Below, piece after piece: positions 47,549-56,374 of a stretch of 64,000 nucleotides of DNA. Position 1 is the stretch's first letter; every line of letters begins with the position of its first letter. The DNA comes from Streptomyces sp. NBC_01268 (GTDB taxonomy: Bacteria; Actinomycetota; Actinomycetes; Streptomycetales; Streptomycetaceae): positions 5,146,001-5,210,000 of the forward strand of contig NZ_CP108454.1 in assembly GCF_036240795.1 (NCBI RefSeq), in the 5' to 3' direction. The notes beneath the pieces were generated by a model. It was given only the letters and a program-made list of their open reading frames with translations, had not been told where the DNA came from and searched no databases. The position numbers and the translations under genes are program-made.

Positions 47549-49096
47549 ATGGATATGCAGACTGTCGTCCTTGGGACGTCCGGCACCACCCCGCAGGACG
47601 TCATCGACGTCGCCCGCCACGGCGCGCGCGTCGAGCTGTCATCCGAGGCCGTCCAGGCGCTCGCCGCCGCGCGGGCCACCGTGGACGCGCTCGCCGCGAA
47701 GCCGGAGCCGGTCTACGGCGTCTCCACCGGGTTCGGCGCCCTCGCCACCCGGCACATCGGGCACGAGCTGCGGGCCCAGCTGCAGCGCAACATCGTGCGC
47801 TCGCACGCCGCCGGCATGGGGCCGCGGGTCGAGCGCGAGGTCGTGCGCGCGCTGATGTTCCTGCGGCTCAAGACCGTCGCCTCCGGCCACACCGGCGTCC
47901 GTCCCGAGGTCGCGCAGACCATGGCCGACGTGCTCAACGCGGGGATCACCCCCGTCGTGCACGAGTACGGCTCCCTCGGCTGTTCCGGCGACCTCGCGCC
48001 GCTCTCGCACTGCGCCCTGGCCCTCATGGGCGAGGGTGACGCCGAGGGCCCCGACGGCGTGGTCAAGCCCGCGGGCGAGCTGCTCGCCGCCGCCGGCATC
48101 GCGCCCGTCGAGCTCAAGGAGAAGGAGGGCCTCGCCCTCCTCAACGGCACCGACGGCATGCTCGGCATGCTGATCATGGCCCTCGCCGACCTCGACACCC
48201 TCTACAAGTCGGCCGACATCACCGCCGCCCTCTCCCTGGAGGCCCTCCTCGGCACCGAGAAGGTGCTGGAGCCCGAGCTGCACGCCATCCGCCCGCACCC
48301 GGGCCAGGCCGCCTCCGCCGCCAACATGCTCGCCGTGCTCAAGGGCTCCGAGCTCACCGGCCACTTCCAGAGCGGCGAGGCCCCCCGGGTCCAGGACGCC
48401 TACTCGGTGCGCTGCGCCCCGCAGGTCGCCGGCGCCGGCCGCGACACCATGGCGCACGCCCGCCTCGTCGCCGAGCGCGAGCTGGCCGCCGCCGTCGACA
48501 ACCCGGTGGTCCTGGGCAACGGCGAGGTCCGCTCCAACGGCAACTTCCACGGCGCCCCCGTCGCGTACGTCCTCGACTTCCTCGCGATCGCCGCCGCGGA
48601 CCTCGGATCCATCGCCGAGCGCCGCACCGACCGGCTCCTCGACAAGAACCGCTCGCACGGCCTGCCGGCCTTCCTCGCCGACGACGCCGGCGTCGACTCC
48701 GGCCTGATGATCGCCCAGTACACGCAGGCCGCCCTGGTCAGCGAGATGAAGCGGCTCGCCGTCCCGGCCTCCGCCGACTCCATCCCCTCCTCGGCGATGC
48801 AGGAGGACCACGTCTCCATGGGCTGGTCCGCGGCCCGCAAGCTGCGCACCGCGATCGGCAACCTCAACCGGATCATCGCCGTCGAGATGTACGCCGCCAC
48901 CCGCGGCATCGAGCTCCGCCACGGCCTGACCCCGGCCCCCGCCTCCGTCGCCGCCATCGAGGCGCTGCGCGCCGCCGGTGTCGCCGGTCCCGGCCCGGAC
49001 CGCTTCCTCGCGCCCGACCTGGCCGCCGCCGACGCCTTCGTGCGGGACGGCGCCCTCGTCGCCGCCGTCGAGCCCGTCACCGGCCCGCTCCAGTAG
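47549..49096 (+). CDS. hutH: Histidine ammonia-lyase
   Basis: A 515-residue enzyme that deaminates L-histidine to trans-urocanate, the first step of histidine use. The MIO cofactor segment reads GSLGCSGDLAPLSH, with Cys-Ser-Gly in place of the more common Ala-Ser-Gly. Other conserved parts are YGVSTGFGALATRHI, LNGTDGMLGM, QDAYSVRCAPQV, and PSSAMQEDHVSMG. ATG 47549 lies 7 nt after TAGGGT, consistent with a leaderless transcript; ATG 47555 is an alternative. No other hut genes are adjacent, as in S. coelicolor. A 7-bp tandem repeat (about CAGTAGG, 49091-49118) spans the stop. Confidence 0.93.
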   Translation: MDMQTVVLGTSGTTPQDVIDVARHGARVELSSEAVQALAAARATVDALAAKPEPVYGVSTGFGALATRHIGHELRAQLQRNIVRSHAAGMGPRVEREVVRALMFLRLKTVASGHTGVRPEVAQTMADVLNAGITPVVHEYGSLGCSGDLAPLSHCALALMGEGDAEGPDGVVKPAGELLAAAGIAPVELKEKEGLALLNGTDGMLGMLIMALADLDTLYKSADITAALSLEALLGTEKVLEPELHAIRPHPGQAASAANMLAVLKGSELTGHFQSGEAPRVQDAYSVRCAPQVAGAGRDTMAHARLVAERELAAAVDNPVVLGNGEVRSNGNFHGAPVAYVLDFLAIAAADLGSIAERRTDRLLDKNRSHGLPAFLADDAGVDSGLMIAQYTQAALVSEMKRLAVPASADSIPSSAMQEDHVSMGWSAARKLRTAIGNLNRIIAVEMYAATRGIELRHGLTPAPASVAAIEALRAAGVAGPGPDRFLAPDLAAADAFVRDGALVAAVEPVTGPLQ

Positions 49097-49118
49097 GCAG
49101 TAGGCAGCAGGCAGTAAG

Positions 49119-49157
49119 CGGAAGGGCCGCCCCGGTTTCCCGGGGGCGGCCCTTCCG
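49119..49157. terminator. Terminator between hutH and LAETG protein gene
   Basis: A 15-bp stem (49119-49133 with 49143-49157), preceded by four 7-bp direct repeats (CAGTAGG, CAGTAGG, CAGCAGG, CAGTAAG) at 49091-49118. It serves convergent genes. Confidence 0.8.
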
Positions 49158-49172
49158 TGCGTACGAGCGCCG

Positions 49173-49460
49173 TCAGGAGGCCCGGCCGCCCCGGCGCATC
49201 GCCAAGGTCACGAAGCCCGCCCCGACGCCCAGGAAGGCCGTCCCACCCAGGAGGTACGGCGTGGTGTCGAAGCTGCCGGTCTCCGCGAGTCTCGGGTCCT
49301 CGTCCCCGTCGGAGCCGCCTGAGATGTCGGAGACGGAGGAGCGCGCGAGGCTCCCCGGAAGCTGCTCGTCCGTGGCGTTCGCCGACGGGACGAACCACAG
49401 GGCGCAGAGGAGTGTCCCCGCGGCGGTGGCGGTGAGCAGCGGGCGTCGGGCGACGGACAC
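49173..49460 (-). CDS. Small LAETG cell-wall-anchored protein
   Basis: A 95-residue protein with a signal peptide (ARRPLLTATAAGTLLCALWF, cleavage near ANATDE), a very short mature region rich in Ser/Gly/Asp, and a complete sorting signal: LAETG at residues 58-62, hydrophobic helix (YLLGGTAFLGVGAGFVTLAM), then MRRGGRAS. LAxTG is the motif used by class E sortases of Streptomyces. The displayed part is only about 30 residues, suggesting a spacer or wall-linked peptide. GTG 49460 has AAGGGGG somewhat far upstream (about 12 nt). Confidence 0.75.
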   Translation of the reverse strand: MSVARRPLLTATAAGTLLCALWFVPSANATDEQLPGSLARSSVSDISGGSDGDEDPRLAETGSFDTTPYLLGGTAFLGVGAGFVTLAMRRGGRAS

Positions 49461-49569
49461 GGTGTGGTGATCCCCCTTGCGGAAACCGCGAATTGGCAGG
49501 TGAGGAGATGCTAATGAACACACCGGGTCGCGCGAAAGCCGAGGCCTCCCGGCGCTCTACGCTCCGGCC

Positions 49570-49938
49570 ATGAGCACTTCCGAGACATCACGCTATGTAC
49601 GGCTTCGGGTCGACCTGGTCCTGGAGATCGACGCACCCGACGCGCTCGCCGAGGCCGCCGTCGGCCGGATCGACGGCGACGAGTTCATGCCGGAGGAGGA
49701 GCGGGCGCACGCCCGGGCCGCCGTCGCGGACGACAGCGCCGAGGCCCTCGCCTACCTCGTCGAGCCCTTCGACCTGGTCGGCACCGTCCCCGGTGTCGAG
49801 ATGGTGCAGGCCTCCTGGAGCAGCGAGGAGATCGCATACGACCCCGATGCCATGGAGTGGGACCTCGACGACGAAGATGGGGGGCCGGAGGACGCCGAAG
49901 GCGCCGACGAGCACGCCGACGCGGACGACCGCGGCTGA
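49570..49938 (+). CDS. Acidic protein of unknown function
   Basis: A 122-residue protein; the core (YVRLRVDLVLEIDAPDALAE, EALAYLVEPFDLVGTVPGVE) looks like an alpha-beta domain and the last 30 residues are almost all Asp/Glu. ATG 49570 lies 6 nt after TACGCT (49558-49563), with no Shine-Dalgarno, suggesting leaderless translation. Conserved between hutH and the L,D-transpeptidase in Streptomyces as I recall. No function can be given. Confidence 0.72.
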   Translation: MSTSETSRYVRLRVDLVLEIDAPDALAEAAVGRIDGDEFMPEEERAHARAAVADDSAEALAYLVEPFDLVGTVPGVEMVQASWSSEEIAYDPDAMEWDLDDEDGGPEDAEGADEHADADDRG

Positions 49939-50157
49939 CCCCGCGCACCCCTGCTCCACAGGGCCTCGGGGCGGCAGCGTCCCGGGGCCCTGTGCCGTGA
50001 GCGGCACGGGCACGGGAACCGGACGCTCCGCCGGCGCGTGTCGAACAGAGGCGGGCAGTGGCGTTCCCCACAAATCCCCCGGTTGTGGAACCGGAGGAGC
50101 CCGCAGGGGTGTTTCAGTAGGAAGTCAGGGTAATCGGCGACGATGGAGAAGCGTGTG

Positions 50158-51408
50158 ATGACGGACGGCAAGCGTCGTAAGAGCCTGGCGGCCGCGGCCG
50201 CGGTGCTCGGCGGCGTGCTGGTGCTCACGGCGTGCAACGACGGTGACAAGGGCGGCAGCGCCGCCGACGCCTCACAGAACGCGCAGGCCCAGGTCGACGA
50301 GGCAGCCGCGCAGAAGACCTCCAAGGCGCAGATCACCATCTCGCCGAAGAACGGTGCCCAGAACGCGTCGATCAACAACGACGCCAAGGTCACCGTCGCC
50401 GAGGGCAAGCTGACCGACGTCACCATGACGTCCGCCGAGGGTGCCAAGGTCGACGGCCAGATATCCGCCGACGGCCTCAGCTGGAAGCCGACCGGGCCGC
50501 TCAAGCGCGCCACCGTCTACAAGATCGCGGCGACCGCCCAGGACACCGCGGGTCTCGAGGCGCACGAGAACTCCTCGTTCACCACGGTCTCGCAGGCCAA
50601 CAGCTTCATAGGCAACTTCACGCCGGAGGACGGCTCCGTCGTCGGCGTCGGCATGCCGGTCTCGATCAACTTCAACAAGGCGATCACCGACAAGAAGGCC
50701 GTCCAGGGCGGCATCAGCGTCTCCTCCAGCACCGGCCAGGAGGTCGTCGGCCACTGGTTCAACTCGCAGCGGCTCGACTTCCGCCCCGAGAAGTACTGGA
50801 CCGAGAACTCCACCGTCACGCTGAAGCTGAACCTCGACGGCGTCGAGGGCGCGAACGGCGTCTTCGGCGTCCAGCAGAAGACGGTCACGTTCAAGATCGG
50901 GCGCAACCAGGTCTCCACGGTCGACGTGGCCGCCAAGACGATGACCGTCAAGCAGGACGGCCAGACGATCAAGACGATCCCGATCTCCGCCGGCTCCCCG
51001 GAGAACACCACCTACAACGGTGAGATGGTGATCTCCGAGAAGTTCAAGGAGACCCGGATGAACGGCGCCACCGTCGGCTTCACCGACTCCGACGGCAAGG
51101 GCGAGTACGACATCAAGGACGTGCCGCACGCCATGCGCCTGTCCACGTCGGGCACCTTCATCCACGGCAACTACTGGGGCTCCCGCTCCATCTTCGGCTC
51201 CGTGAACACCAGCCACGGCTGCGTGGGCCTCGCCGACGTCAAGGGCGCCGGCGACCCCAACCAGCAGGCCGCCTGGTTCTACGACAAGTCGATCGTCGGC
51301 GACGTCGTCATCGTCAAGAACTCCAGGGACAAGACGATCGCTCCCGACAACGGCCTCAACGGCTGGAACATGAGCTGGTCGGCGTGGAAGGCCGGCTCCG
51401 CCGTCTGA
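50158..51408 (+). CDS. L,D-transpeptidase lipoprotein with Ig-like domains
   Basis: A 416-residue exported lipoprotein: basic head KRRK, hydrophobic core and lipobox LVLTAC (lipidated Cys near residue 26). Two Ig-like/Big domains cover about residues 55-250, and a YkuD catalytic domain follows with HGNYWGSRSIFGS and the active-site SHGCVGL (Cys nucleophile). It forms 3-3 crosslinks in peptidoglycan at the outer face of the membrane, as M. tuberculosis LdtMt2-type enzymes do. Start choice: GTG 50155/ATG 50158 lie 6-9 nt after GGAG; ATG 50143 is in frame but overlaps that site. A terminator follows at 51431. Confidence 0.9.
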   Translation: MTDGKRRKSLAAAAAVLGGVLVLTACNDGDKGGSAADASQNAQAQVDEAAAQKTSKAQITISPKNGAQNASINNDAKVTVAEGKLTDVTMTSAEGAKVDGQISADGLSWKPTGPLKRATVYKIAATAQDTAGLEAHENSSFTTVSQANSFIGNFTPEDGSVVGVGMPVSINFNKAITDKKAVQGGISVSSSTGQEVVGHWFNSQRLDFRPEKYWTENSTVTLKLNLDGVEGANGVFGVQQKTVTFKIGRNQVSTVDVAAKTMTVKQDGQTIKTIPISAGSPENTTYNGEMVISEKFKETRMNGATVGFTDSDGKGEYDIKDVPHAMRLSTSGTFIHGNYWGSRSIFGSVNTSHGCVGLADVKGAGDPNQQAAWFYDKSIVGDVVIVKNSRDKTIAPDNGLNGWNMSWSAWKAGSAV

Positions 51409-51430
51409 CCCGCACGCGTACCAAGCGAGC

Positions 51431-51464
51431 GACGCGGCCCCCTCGAATCCGAGGGGGCCGCGTC
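51431..51464 (+). terminator. Terminator after L,D-transpeptidase
   Basis: A perfect 15-bp stem (51431-51445 with 51450-51464) and a 4-nt AATC loop. Confidence 0.85.
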
Positions 51465-51500
51465 GTCATGCGGGGCCGCGCGTCACGCGGGCCGCGCCGT

Positions 51501-52367
51501 TCACTTCCGTGCGTCGGCCCGCTCGTCCACGCCCCACTGCGCCAGCAGCCGCAGCGCGTCCGCCGACGGCGTCCCCGGCTCCGCGTGGTACGTCACGAGC
51601 ATCAGGTCCGGGTCGTCGCCCGAGACCTTCAACGACTCGTACGACAGGGTCATCTCGCCCACCAGCGGATGCCGCACCCGCTTCGTCCCGTGCCCCTTGT
51701 CGGTCACCGTGTGCGCCGCCCACAGCGACCGGAACTCCTCGCTCCTGACCGACAGTTCGCCGACCAGCGCCAGCAGCTCCTGGTCGTCCGGGTGCAGCCC
51801 CGCGTACAGCCGGAGCACGCTCACCACCTCGACGGCCTTGCACTCCCAGTCGACGTACAGATCGCGCGCGTTCGGGTCGAGGAAGACCAGCCGGGCCATG
51901 TTCCGCTCGCGCGGCTCCCAGGCGGCGAAGTCGCCCATCAGGGCCCGCGCCATCCGGTTCCAGGCCAGGATGTCGCCCCGCCGCCCCAGCACGAAGGCCG
52001 GGACGCCGTCCATCGAGTCGAGCAGCTGCGTGAGGCCCGGACGCACCTTCTGCGGGCGTGCGGCGGCCGCCTTCTGCCGCTTCTTCACCGTCGGCTTCGC
52101 CAGATGCGTCAGATGGGCCCGCTCGGTGTCGCTGAGCCGCAGGGCCCGCGCGATCGAGTCGAGCACCTCCATCGACACGTTGCGGCCGTTGCCCTGCTCA
52201 AGACGGGTGTAGTACGCCACCGACACCCCGGCCAGCTGCGCCAGCTCCTCGCGCCGCAGCCCCGGCACCCGCCGGTGCCGCCCGAACTCGGGCAGTCCCA
52301 CGTCCTGCGGCTTCAGCCGGGCCCGGCGGGAGCGGAGGAATTCGCTGAGTTCGGAACTGAGGTCCAT
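51501..52367 (-). CDS. XRE regulator with MmyB-like ligand domain
   Basis: A 288-residue regulator. The N-terminal HTH ([40 protein letters not shown]) is followed by the MmyB-like PAS/ligand domain ([47 protein letters not shown]). This family, named for MmyB of the methylenomycin cluster, is usually divergent from an oxidoreductase gene that it controls, as here with the alcohol dehydrogenase at 52496. ATG 52367. Ligand possibly a fatty-acid-like molecule; not readable here. Confidence 0.88.
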   Translation of the reverse strand: MDLSSELSEFLRSRRARLKPQDVGLPEFGRHRRVPGLRREELAQLAGVSVAYYTRLEQGNGRNVSMEVLDSIARALRLSDTERAHLTHLAKPTVKKRQKAAAARPQKVRPGLTQLLDSMDGVPAFVLGRRGDILAWNRMARALMGDFAAWEPRERNMARLVFLDPNARDLYVDWECKAVEVVSVLRLYAGLHPDDQELLALVGELSVRSEEFRSLWAAHTVTDKGHGTKRVRHPLVGEMTLSYESLKVSGDDPDLMLVTYHAEPGTPSADALRLLAQWGVDERADARK

Positions 52368-52495
52368 ACGTCCCCAGTATTCCCGCTCGGGCCCGCGGAA
52401 GCGCCGGTGTGCCTGACCCTGCCAGTGGTAGGCACGCGGGACGTAGGCAGAACAGTGGTCTGGGTGCCCTCGCCGGACTCCGGCAGGCTTGCCGC

Positions 52496-53539
52496 ATGAC
52501 CACGAACGTTTCCGCTTACGCAGCGCCCGCCGCCCACGCCCCGCTGGAGCGCACCACCGTGCCGCGCCGGGCCGTCGGCGAGCACGACGTCCTCATCGAG
52601 ATCAAGTACGCCGGCATCTGCCACTCCGACATCCACCAGGCCCGCAACGGCTGGGGCGAGGGCATCTTCCCCATGGTGCCGGGCCACGAGATCGCCGGAA
52701 TCGTCACCGAGGTCGGCCCCGGCGTCACCCGGCACCGGGTCGGCGACCGCGTCGGCGTGGGCTGCTTCGTCGACTCCTGCCGCACCTGCGAGTACTGCGA
52801 GCGCGGCCTGGAGCAGTACTGCGTGACCGGCGGCACCGGGACGTACAACGCCCTCGACAAGGATGGTGAGCCCACCTACGGCGGCTACTCCAGCCACATC
52901 GTCGTCGACGAGAACTACACCCTGCGCATCCCCGAGGGCATCGCCCTCGACGTCGCCGCCCCGCTGCTGTGCGCCGGCATCACCCTCTACTCGCCGCTCG
53001 CCCACTGGCAGGCCGGCCCCGGCAAGAAGGTCGCCATCGTCGGCCTCGGCGGCCTCGGCCACATGGGCGTCAAGATCGCCCACGCGCTCGGCGCCGAGGT
53101 GACGGTGCTCAGCCAGTCCCTGAAGAAGCAGGAGGACGGGCGGAAGCTGGGCGCCGACCACTTCTACGCCACCAGCGACCCGGAGACCTTCACGAAGCTG
53201 GCCGGCACCTTCGACCTGGTGATCTCCACGGTCTCCGCGCCGCTGGACTTCGACGCCTACCTGCGCCTGGTCAAGACCGACGGCGCGCTGGTCAACGTCG
53301 GCGCCCCCGAGGAGCCGGTCAAGGTCGGCCTGTTCTCCCTCATCGGCGGCCGCAAGACGCTCGCCGGCTCGATGATCGGCGGCATCGCCGAGACCCAGGA
53401 GATGCTCGACTTCTGCGCCGCGCACGGCCTGGGCTCGGAGATCGAGGTGATAGCCGCCGAGCAGATCAACGAGGCGTACGAGCGGGTCATCGCCTCCGAC
53501 GTGCGCTACCGCTTCGTGATCGACGCGTCGACGATCTGA
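52496..53539 (+). CDS. Zinc-dependent NAD(P) alcohol dehydrogenase (cinnamyl-alcohol dehydrogenase type)
   Basis: A 347-residue medium-chain dehydrogenase. Catalytic zinc ligands are in [10 protein letters not shown] and [10 protein letters not shown]; the structural zinc uses [19 protein letters not shown]. The cofactor motif is [20 protein letters not shown]. It reduces aldehydes or oxidises alcohols with NAD(P)(H). ATG 52496 has only a weak ribosome site and CAGGCT lies 6 nt upstream, so a leaderless start is possible. The divergent MmyB-like XRE gene is the likely regulator; TGCCT-N15-AGGCA at 52410-52434 is a possible operator. Confidence 0.9.
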   Translation: MTTNVSAYAAPAAHAPLERTTVPRRAVGEHDVLIEIKYAGICHSDIHQARNGWGEGIFPMVPGHEIAGIVTEVGPGVTRHRVGDRVGVGCFVDSCRTCEYCERGLEQYCVTGGTGTYNALDKDGEPTYGGYSSHIVVDENYTLRIPEGIALDVAAPLLCAGITLYSPLAHWQAGPGKKVAIVGLGGLGHMGVKIAHALGAEVTVLSQSLKKQEDGRKLGADHFYATSDPETFTKLAGTFDLVISTVSAPLDFDAYLRLVKTDGALVNVGAPEEPVKVGLFSLIGGRKTLAGSMIGGIAETQEMLDFCAAHGLGSEIEVIAAEQINEAYERVIASDVRYRFVIDASTI

Positions 53540-53557
53540 CCTCCGCCCCACCGGGCC

Positions 53558-53606
53558 GCCGGGGCATGACGTCCGGGGTAATCGACCCCGGACGGCCTGC
53601 CCCGGC
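53558..53606 (+). terminator. Nested hairpin between alcohol dehydrogenase and DUF1330 genes
   Basis: Outer 9-bp arms GCCGGGGCA/TGCCCCGGC (53558-53566, 53598-53606) enclose an inner 10-bp stem CGTCCGGGGT/ACCCCGGACG (53570-53579, 53585-53594), with 3-nt bulges on each side. It ends 11 bp before the DUF1330 start, so it may both terminate the upstream transcript and shape the promoter of the next gene. Confidence 0.6.
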
Positions 53607-53617
53607 ACGCTGTCCCC

Positions 53618-53971
53618 ATGACCGCATACGCCATCGGAAACCTGCACCCGAAGCCCCTCCTCGACGAGGAGGTCCTCGCCTACATGGAGCGCATCCAGGG
53701 CACCCTGGACCCCTTCGGCGGGCGCTTCCTCGTCCACGGCCGCCCCGAGCGCGAGGTCCGCGAGGGCACGTGGCCCGGCGCCCTCGTGATCATCGGCTTC
53801 CCGACGTACGAGGACGCCCGCGGCTGGTACGACTCCGCGGCCTACCAGGCCCTGATCCCGCTGCGCGCCCGGCACATGGACGGGGACGTGCTGCTGGTCG
53901 ACGGCGTGCCCGAGGGGTACGCGGCGGCCGGCACGGCGGCGCTGCTGCGGGCGTCCGCCGACCGGCCCTGA
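53618..53971 (+). CDS. DUF1330-family protein
   Basis: A 117-residue ferredoxin-like-fold protein with family motifs DPFGGRFLVHGRPEREVREG, TWPGALVIIGFPTYEDARGW and YDSAAYQALIPLR. DUF1330 resembles small monooxygenase-like dimers, but no activity is established. ATG 53618 is 6 nt after CACGCT with no Shine-Dalgarno. It is convergent with the ECF41-type sigma factor, stops 5 bp apart. Confidence 0.85.
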   Translation: MTAYAIGNLHPKPLLDEEVLAYMERIQGTLDPFGGRFLVHGRPEREVREGTWPGALVIIGFPTYEDARGWYDSAAYQALIPLRARHMDGDVLLVDGVPEGYAAAGTAALLRASADRP

Positions 53972-53976
53972 GCCGG

Positions 53977-54903
53977 TCAGCCCCTGGCGCCCCGCCGGAC
54001 GCGCTTCGCGCGCTCGCTGAGCGCCCAGGCGTCCGCGACCGGCCCCAGGTGCCCCAGCTTGTCGGGGTTGCTCACCGAGTTGATCGACTGGATCCGTCCG
54101 TCGAGCACGTCGAGCGTCCAGGTGTTGAGGACCCTGCCCTCCCCGTCCCGGAAGACGGCGCCCGGCAGACCGTTCACCTCGTGCGGCTCCAGCGTCACGC
54201 CGACCCCCGTCAGCATCGGGAGGTACGCGCCGAGCAGGCGGGACACGTGGTCCGCCCCGACGACGGTCCTGGCCAGCTGCGGGGTCTTGCCGCCGCCGTC
54301 GCCGACCAGCTGCACGTCGGCGGAGAGCAGCTCCCGCAGCCCGTCGACCTCGCCCTCGCGGACCGCCTCGATGAACCGCGCGGCCAGCTCCTCCCGTTCC
54401 CGCCGGTCCGCCTCGAACCGGGGCCGCCCGGCGTCCATGTGGCGTCGGGCCCGCACCGCGAGCTGGCGGCACGCCGCCTCCGAACGCCCCACCGCCGAGG
54501 CGACGTCGGGGAAGCCGAACGCGAACACCTCGCGCAGCACGAACACGGCCCGCTCCAGCGGGCTGAGCCGCTCCAGGAGCAGCAGCGCCGCCATCGACAC
54601 CGAGTCGGCCAGCTCGGCCGAGCGCTCGGGGTCCTCGTACGGATCGGAGAGCAGCGGCTCGGGCAGCCACGCCCCGACGTACTCCTCCCGCCGCACCCGC
54701 GCCGAGCGCAGCACGTCGATGGAGATCCGGGTGACGGTGGCCGACAGAAAGGCCTTGGTGGAGACGGGCACGGTCGACGAGCCCTCGAAGCGCAGCCAGC
54801 TGTCCTGCACCGCGTCCTCGGCCTCCCCGACACTGCCGAGGATCCGGTACGCGATGGAGAACAGCAGCGGCCGCAGCTCCTCGAACTCCTCGATCCGGCT
54901 CAT
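53977..54903 (-). CDS. ECF41-type RNA polymerase sigma factor with SnoaL-like C-terminus (SigJ-like)
   Basis: A 308-residue sigma factor. Region 2 includes YRILGSVGEAEDAVQDSWLR, region 4 SPLERAVFVLREVFAFGFPD with RSEAACRQLAVRARRHM. The diagnostic ECF41 marks are all present: linker motif YVGAWLPEPLL, then in the C-terminal SnoaL-like domain DGGGK and NPDKLGHL. In this group the extra domain acts as a built-in regulator instead of an anti-sigma factor. The usual partner (a carboxymuconolactone decarboxylase/oxidoreductase gene) is not adjacent; the convergent neighbour is DUF1330 and the divergent one a membrane protein. ATG 54903. Confidence 0.9.
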   Translation of the reverse strand: MSRIEEFEELRPLLFSIAYRILGSVGEAEDAVQDSWLRFEGSSTVPVSTKAFLSATVTRISIDVLRSARVRREEYVGAWLPEPLLSDPYEDPERSAELADSVSMAALLLLERLSPLERAVFVLREVFAFGFPDVASAVGRSEAACRQLAVRARRHMDAGRPRFEADRREREELAARFIEAVREGEVDGLRELLSADVQLVGDGGGKTPQLARTVVGADHVSRLLGAYLPMLTGVGVTLEPHEVNGLPGAVFRDGEGRVLNTWTLDVLDGRIQSINSVSNPDKLGHLGPVADAWALSERAKRVRRGARG

Positions 54904-55072
54904 GCGCGTCTCCTTCTCGTCTCCCGGGGCGTCCGCCCCACCCTCTGGGACGAGACGGCCGGCCGGAGTGTGACACGGCGGCAACCGGCGGGGCCGAAGA
55001 CTGCCTGCCTCCGGCATGGAAGCGATCCGTGCCCGGGCCTACGGTCGGCGCCGACGAGGGGGAGGTGCCGCG

Positions 55073-55591
55073 ATGACGGGGACCGGCGGGGGCGGCGGGT
55101 TGTACGCGCTGATGACAGGGGTCTGGATGACGGCCTACGGCGTGGTGGTCGCCACGGACTTCCGGGGCGCGGCACAGCGCATGGACGAGATGTCGGCGCG
55201 ATCGGGGGGCGTGCGCTTCACCCGGCTCCTGGCAGGGGTGTTCGCGCTGGTGGGCCCGGTGGTCCTGACCCTGGGGGTGTCCCGGACGGTGCGGGGGGAC
55301 GCGCTCACCGGTTCACCTCGGCTGCCCCTGCCGTTCCTGGCGGTCCTGCTCGCCGTCGGGGCCCTGATCACGTGGACCCATTGGCGGCCGGGCGGCCTGC
55401 TGCGTCGTGAGTGGTCCGCCGGCGGCCGGGGCCGGCGGGTCGCCGCCGTGGTGTCGACGTGCGGTGTCCTCGGCTTCGTCGCCGGTCTCGGCCTCGGGCT
55501 CCAGCTCCTCTGGGTGGCGAGCTGGTCGATCGCCGCCGGCGCGGGCCTGCTCCTGCTGGTCGCAGGCCGCGCCGGACAGCGGAGCGCCTAG
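55073..55591 (+). CDS. Four-helix membrane protein of unknown function
   Basis: A 172-residue protein with helices near residues 8-25 (LYALMTGVWMTAYGVVVATD), 50-70 (LAGVFALVGPVVLTLGVS), 84-100 (LPFLAVLLAVGALITW) and two near the C-terminus (AAVVSTCGVLGFVAGLGLGL, ASWSIAAGAGLLLLVAGRAG). ATG 55073 follows GGGGGAGGTG, a strong ribosome site. Divergent from the ECF41-type sigma gene, so it may be one of its targets. No family recognised. Confidence 0.7.
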   Translation: MTGTGGGGGLYALMTGVWMTAYGVVVATDFRGAAQRMDEMSARSGGVRFTRLLAGVFALVGPVVLTLGVSRTVRGDALTGSPRLPLPFLAVLLAVGALITWTHWRPGGLLRREWSAGGRGRRVAAVVSTCGVLGFVAGLGLGLQLLWVASWSIAAGAGLLLLVAGRAGQRSA

Positions 55592-55615
55592 GGCGTGTCC
55601 GCCCTGGGGCGGGGC

Positions 55616-56275
55616 CTACTCCGCGGCCGCCACCCCGATCGGGCAGGAGACGCCCGTGCCGCCGATCCCGCAGTAGCCGGCCGGGTTCTTGTCCAGGTAC
55701 TGCTGGTGGTAGCCCTCGGCCGGGTAGAACGGGCGGCCCTCGGCCGGGAGGAGCTCCGTGGTGATCGTGTCGTAGCCGGAGCCGGTCAGGACCTTCTGGT
55801 AGGCCTGGCGCGAGGCCTCGGCCGTCGCGGCCTGCTCGGCGGAGTGGGTGTAGACGGCCGAGCGGTACTGGGTGCCGACGTCGTTGCCCTGGCGGAAGCC
55901 CTGGGTCGGGTTGTGCGACTCCCAGAACAGCTTCAGCAGCTGCTCGTACGTGACCTTCGCCGGGTCGAAGACCACCCGGACGACCTCGGTGTGGCCGGTG
56001 AGGCCCGAGCAGACCTCCTCGTACACCGGGTTCGGCGTCGGACCGCCCTGGTAGCCGACGAGGGTCGTGTACACGCCCTCGGTCTGCCAGAACTTGCGCT
56101 CGGCTCCCCAGAAGCAGCCCAGGCCGAAGTCCGCGACCTCCAGGCCCTCCGGGTAGGGGCCGAGGAGCGGGGTGCCGAGGACGGTGTGGCGCTCCGGGAC
56201 CGCGAACTCGGGCTCCGGGCGGCCGCGCAGGGCCTGGTCGGCGGTGGGGAGGACGGGGGTGCGGGACAGGAACAT
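55616..56275 (-). CDS. msrA: Peptide-methionine (S)-S-oxide reductase
   Basis: A 219-residue repair enzyme. The catalytic motif [11 protein letters not shown] is at residues about 53-63 (Cys54, Phe, Trp, Glu), with [31 protein letters not shown] and [20 protein letters not shown]. The C-terminal [11 protein letters not shown] supplies the recycling cysteines. It reduces methionine-S-sulfoxide using thioredoxin. ATG 56275 follows GAGGAGAGA. It has a 40-residue N-terminal extension over the minimal E. coli-like core. A terminator precedes it at 56316. Confidence 0.93.
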   Translation of the reverse strand: MFLSRTPVLPTADQALRGRPEPEFAVPERHTVLGTPLLGPYPEGLEVADFGLGCFWGAERKFWQTEGVYTTLVGYQGGPTPNPVYEEVCSGLTGHTEVVRVVFDPAKVTYEQLLKLFWESHNPTQGFRQGNDVGTQYRSAVYTHSAEQAATAEASRQAYQKVLTGSGYDTITTELLPAEGRPFYPAEGYHQQYLDKNPAGYCGIGGTGVSCPIGVAAAE

Positions 56276-56315
56276 GCGGCATCTCTCCTCGACGGGGGCT
56301 CTGGACACAACGCCG

Positions 56316-56347
56316 GGGGCCTCCGGCGGATTCCCGCCGGAGGCCCC
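56316..56347 (-). terminator. Terminator between the TPR-like protein gene and msrA
   Basis: A perfect 14-bp stem (56316-56329 with 56334-56347) and an ATTC loop, 27 bp after the stop of the upstream minus-strand gene. Confidence 0.85.
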
Positions 56348-56374
56348 GGAAGCGTGTGGTGCGGTGTCCTGCCC

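Noticed and set aside
52313..54976. 887-codon minus-strand frame across alcohol dehydrogenase, DUF1330 and sigma gene
   Set aside because: It crosses three well-supported genes and has Asp/Gly/Val-rich shadow composition; the real minus-strand gene is the shorter ECF41-type sigma factor in another frame.
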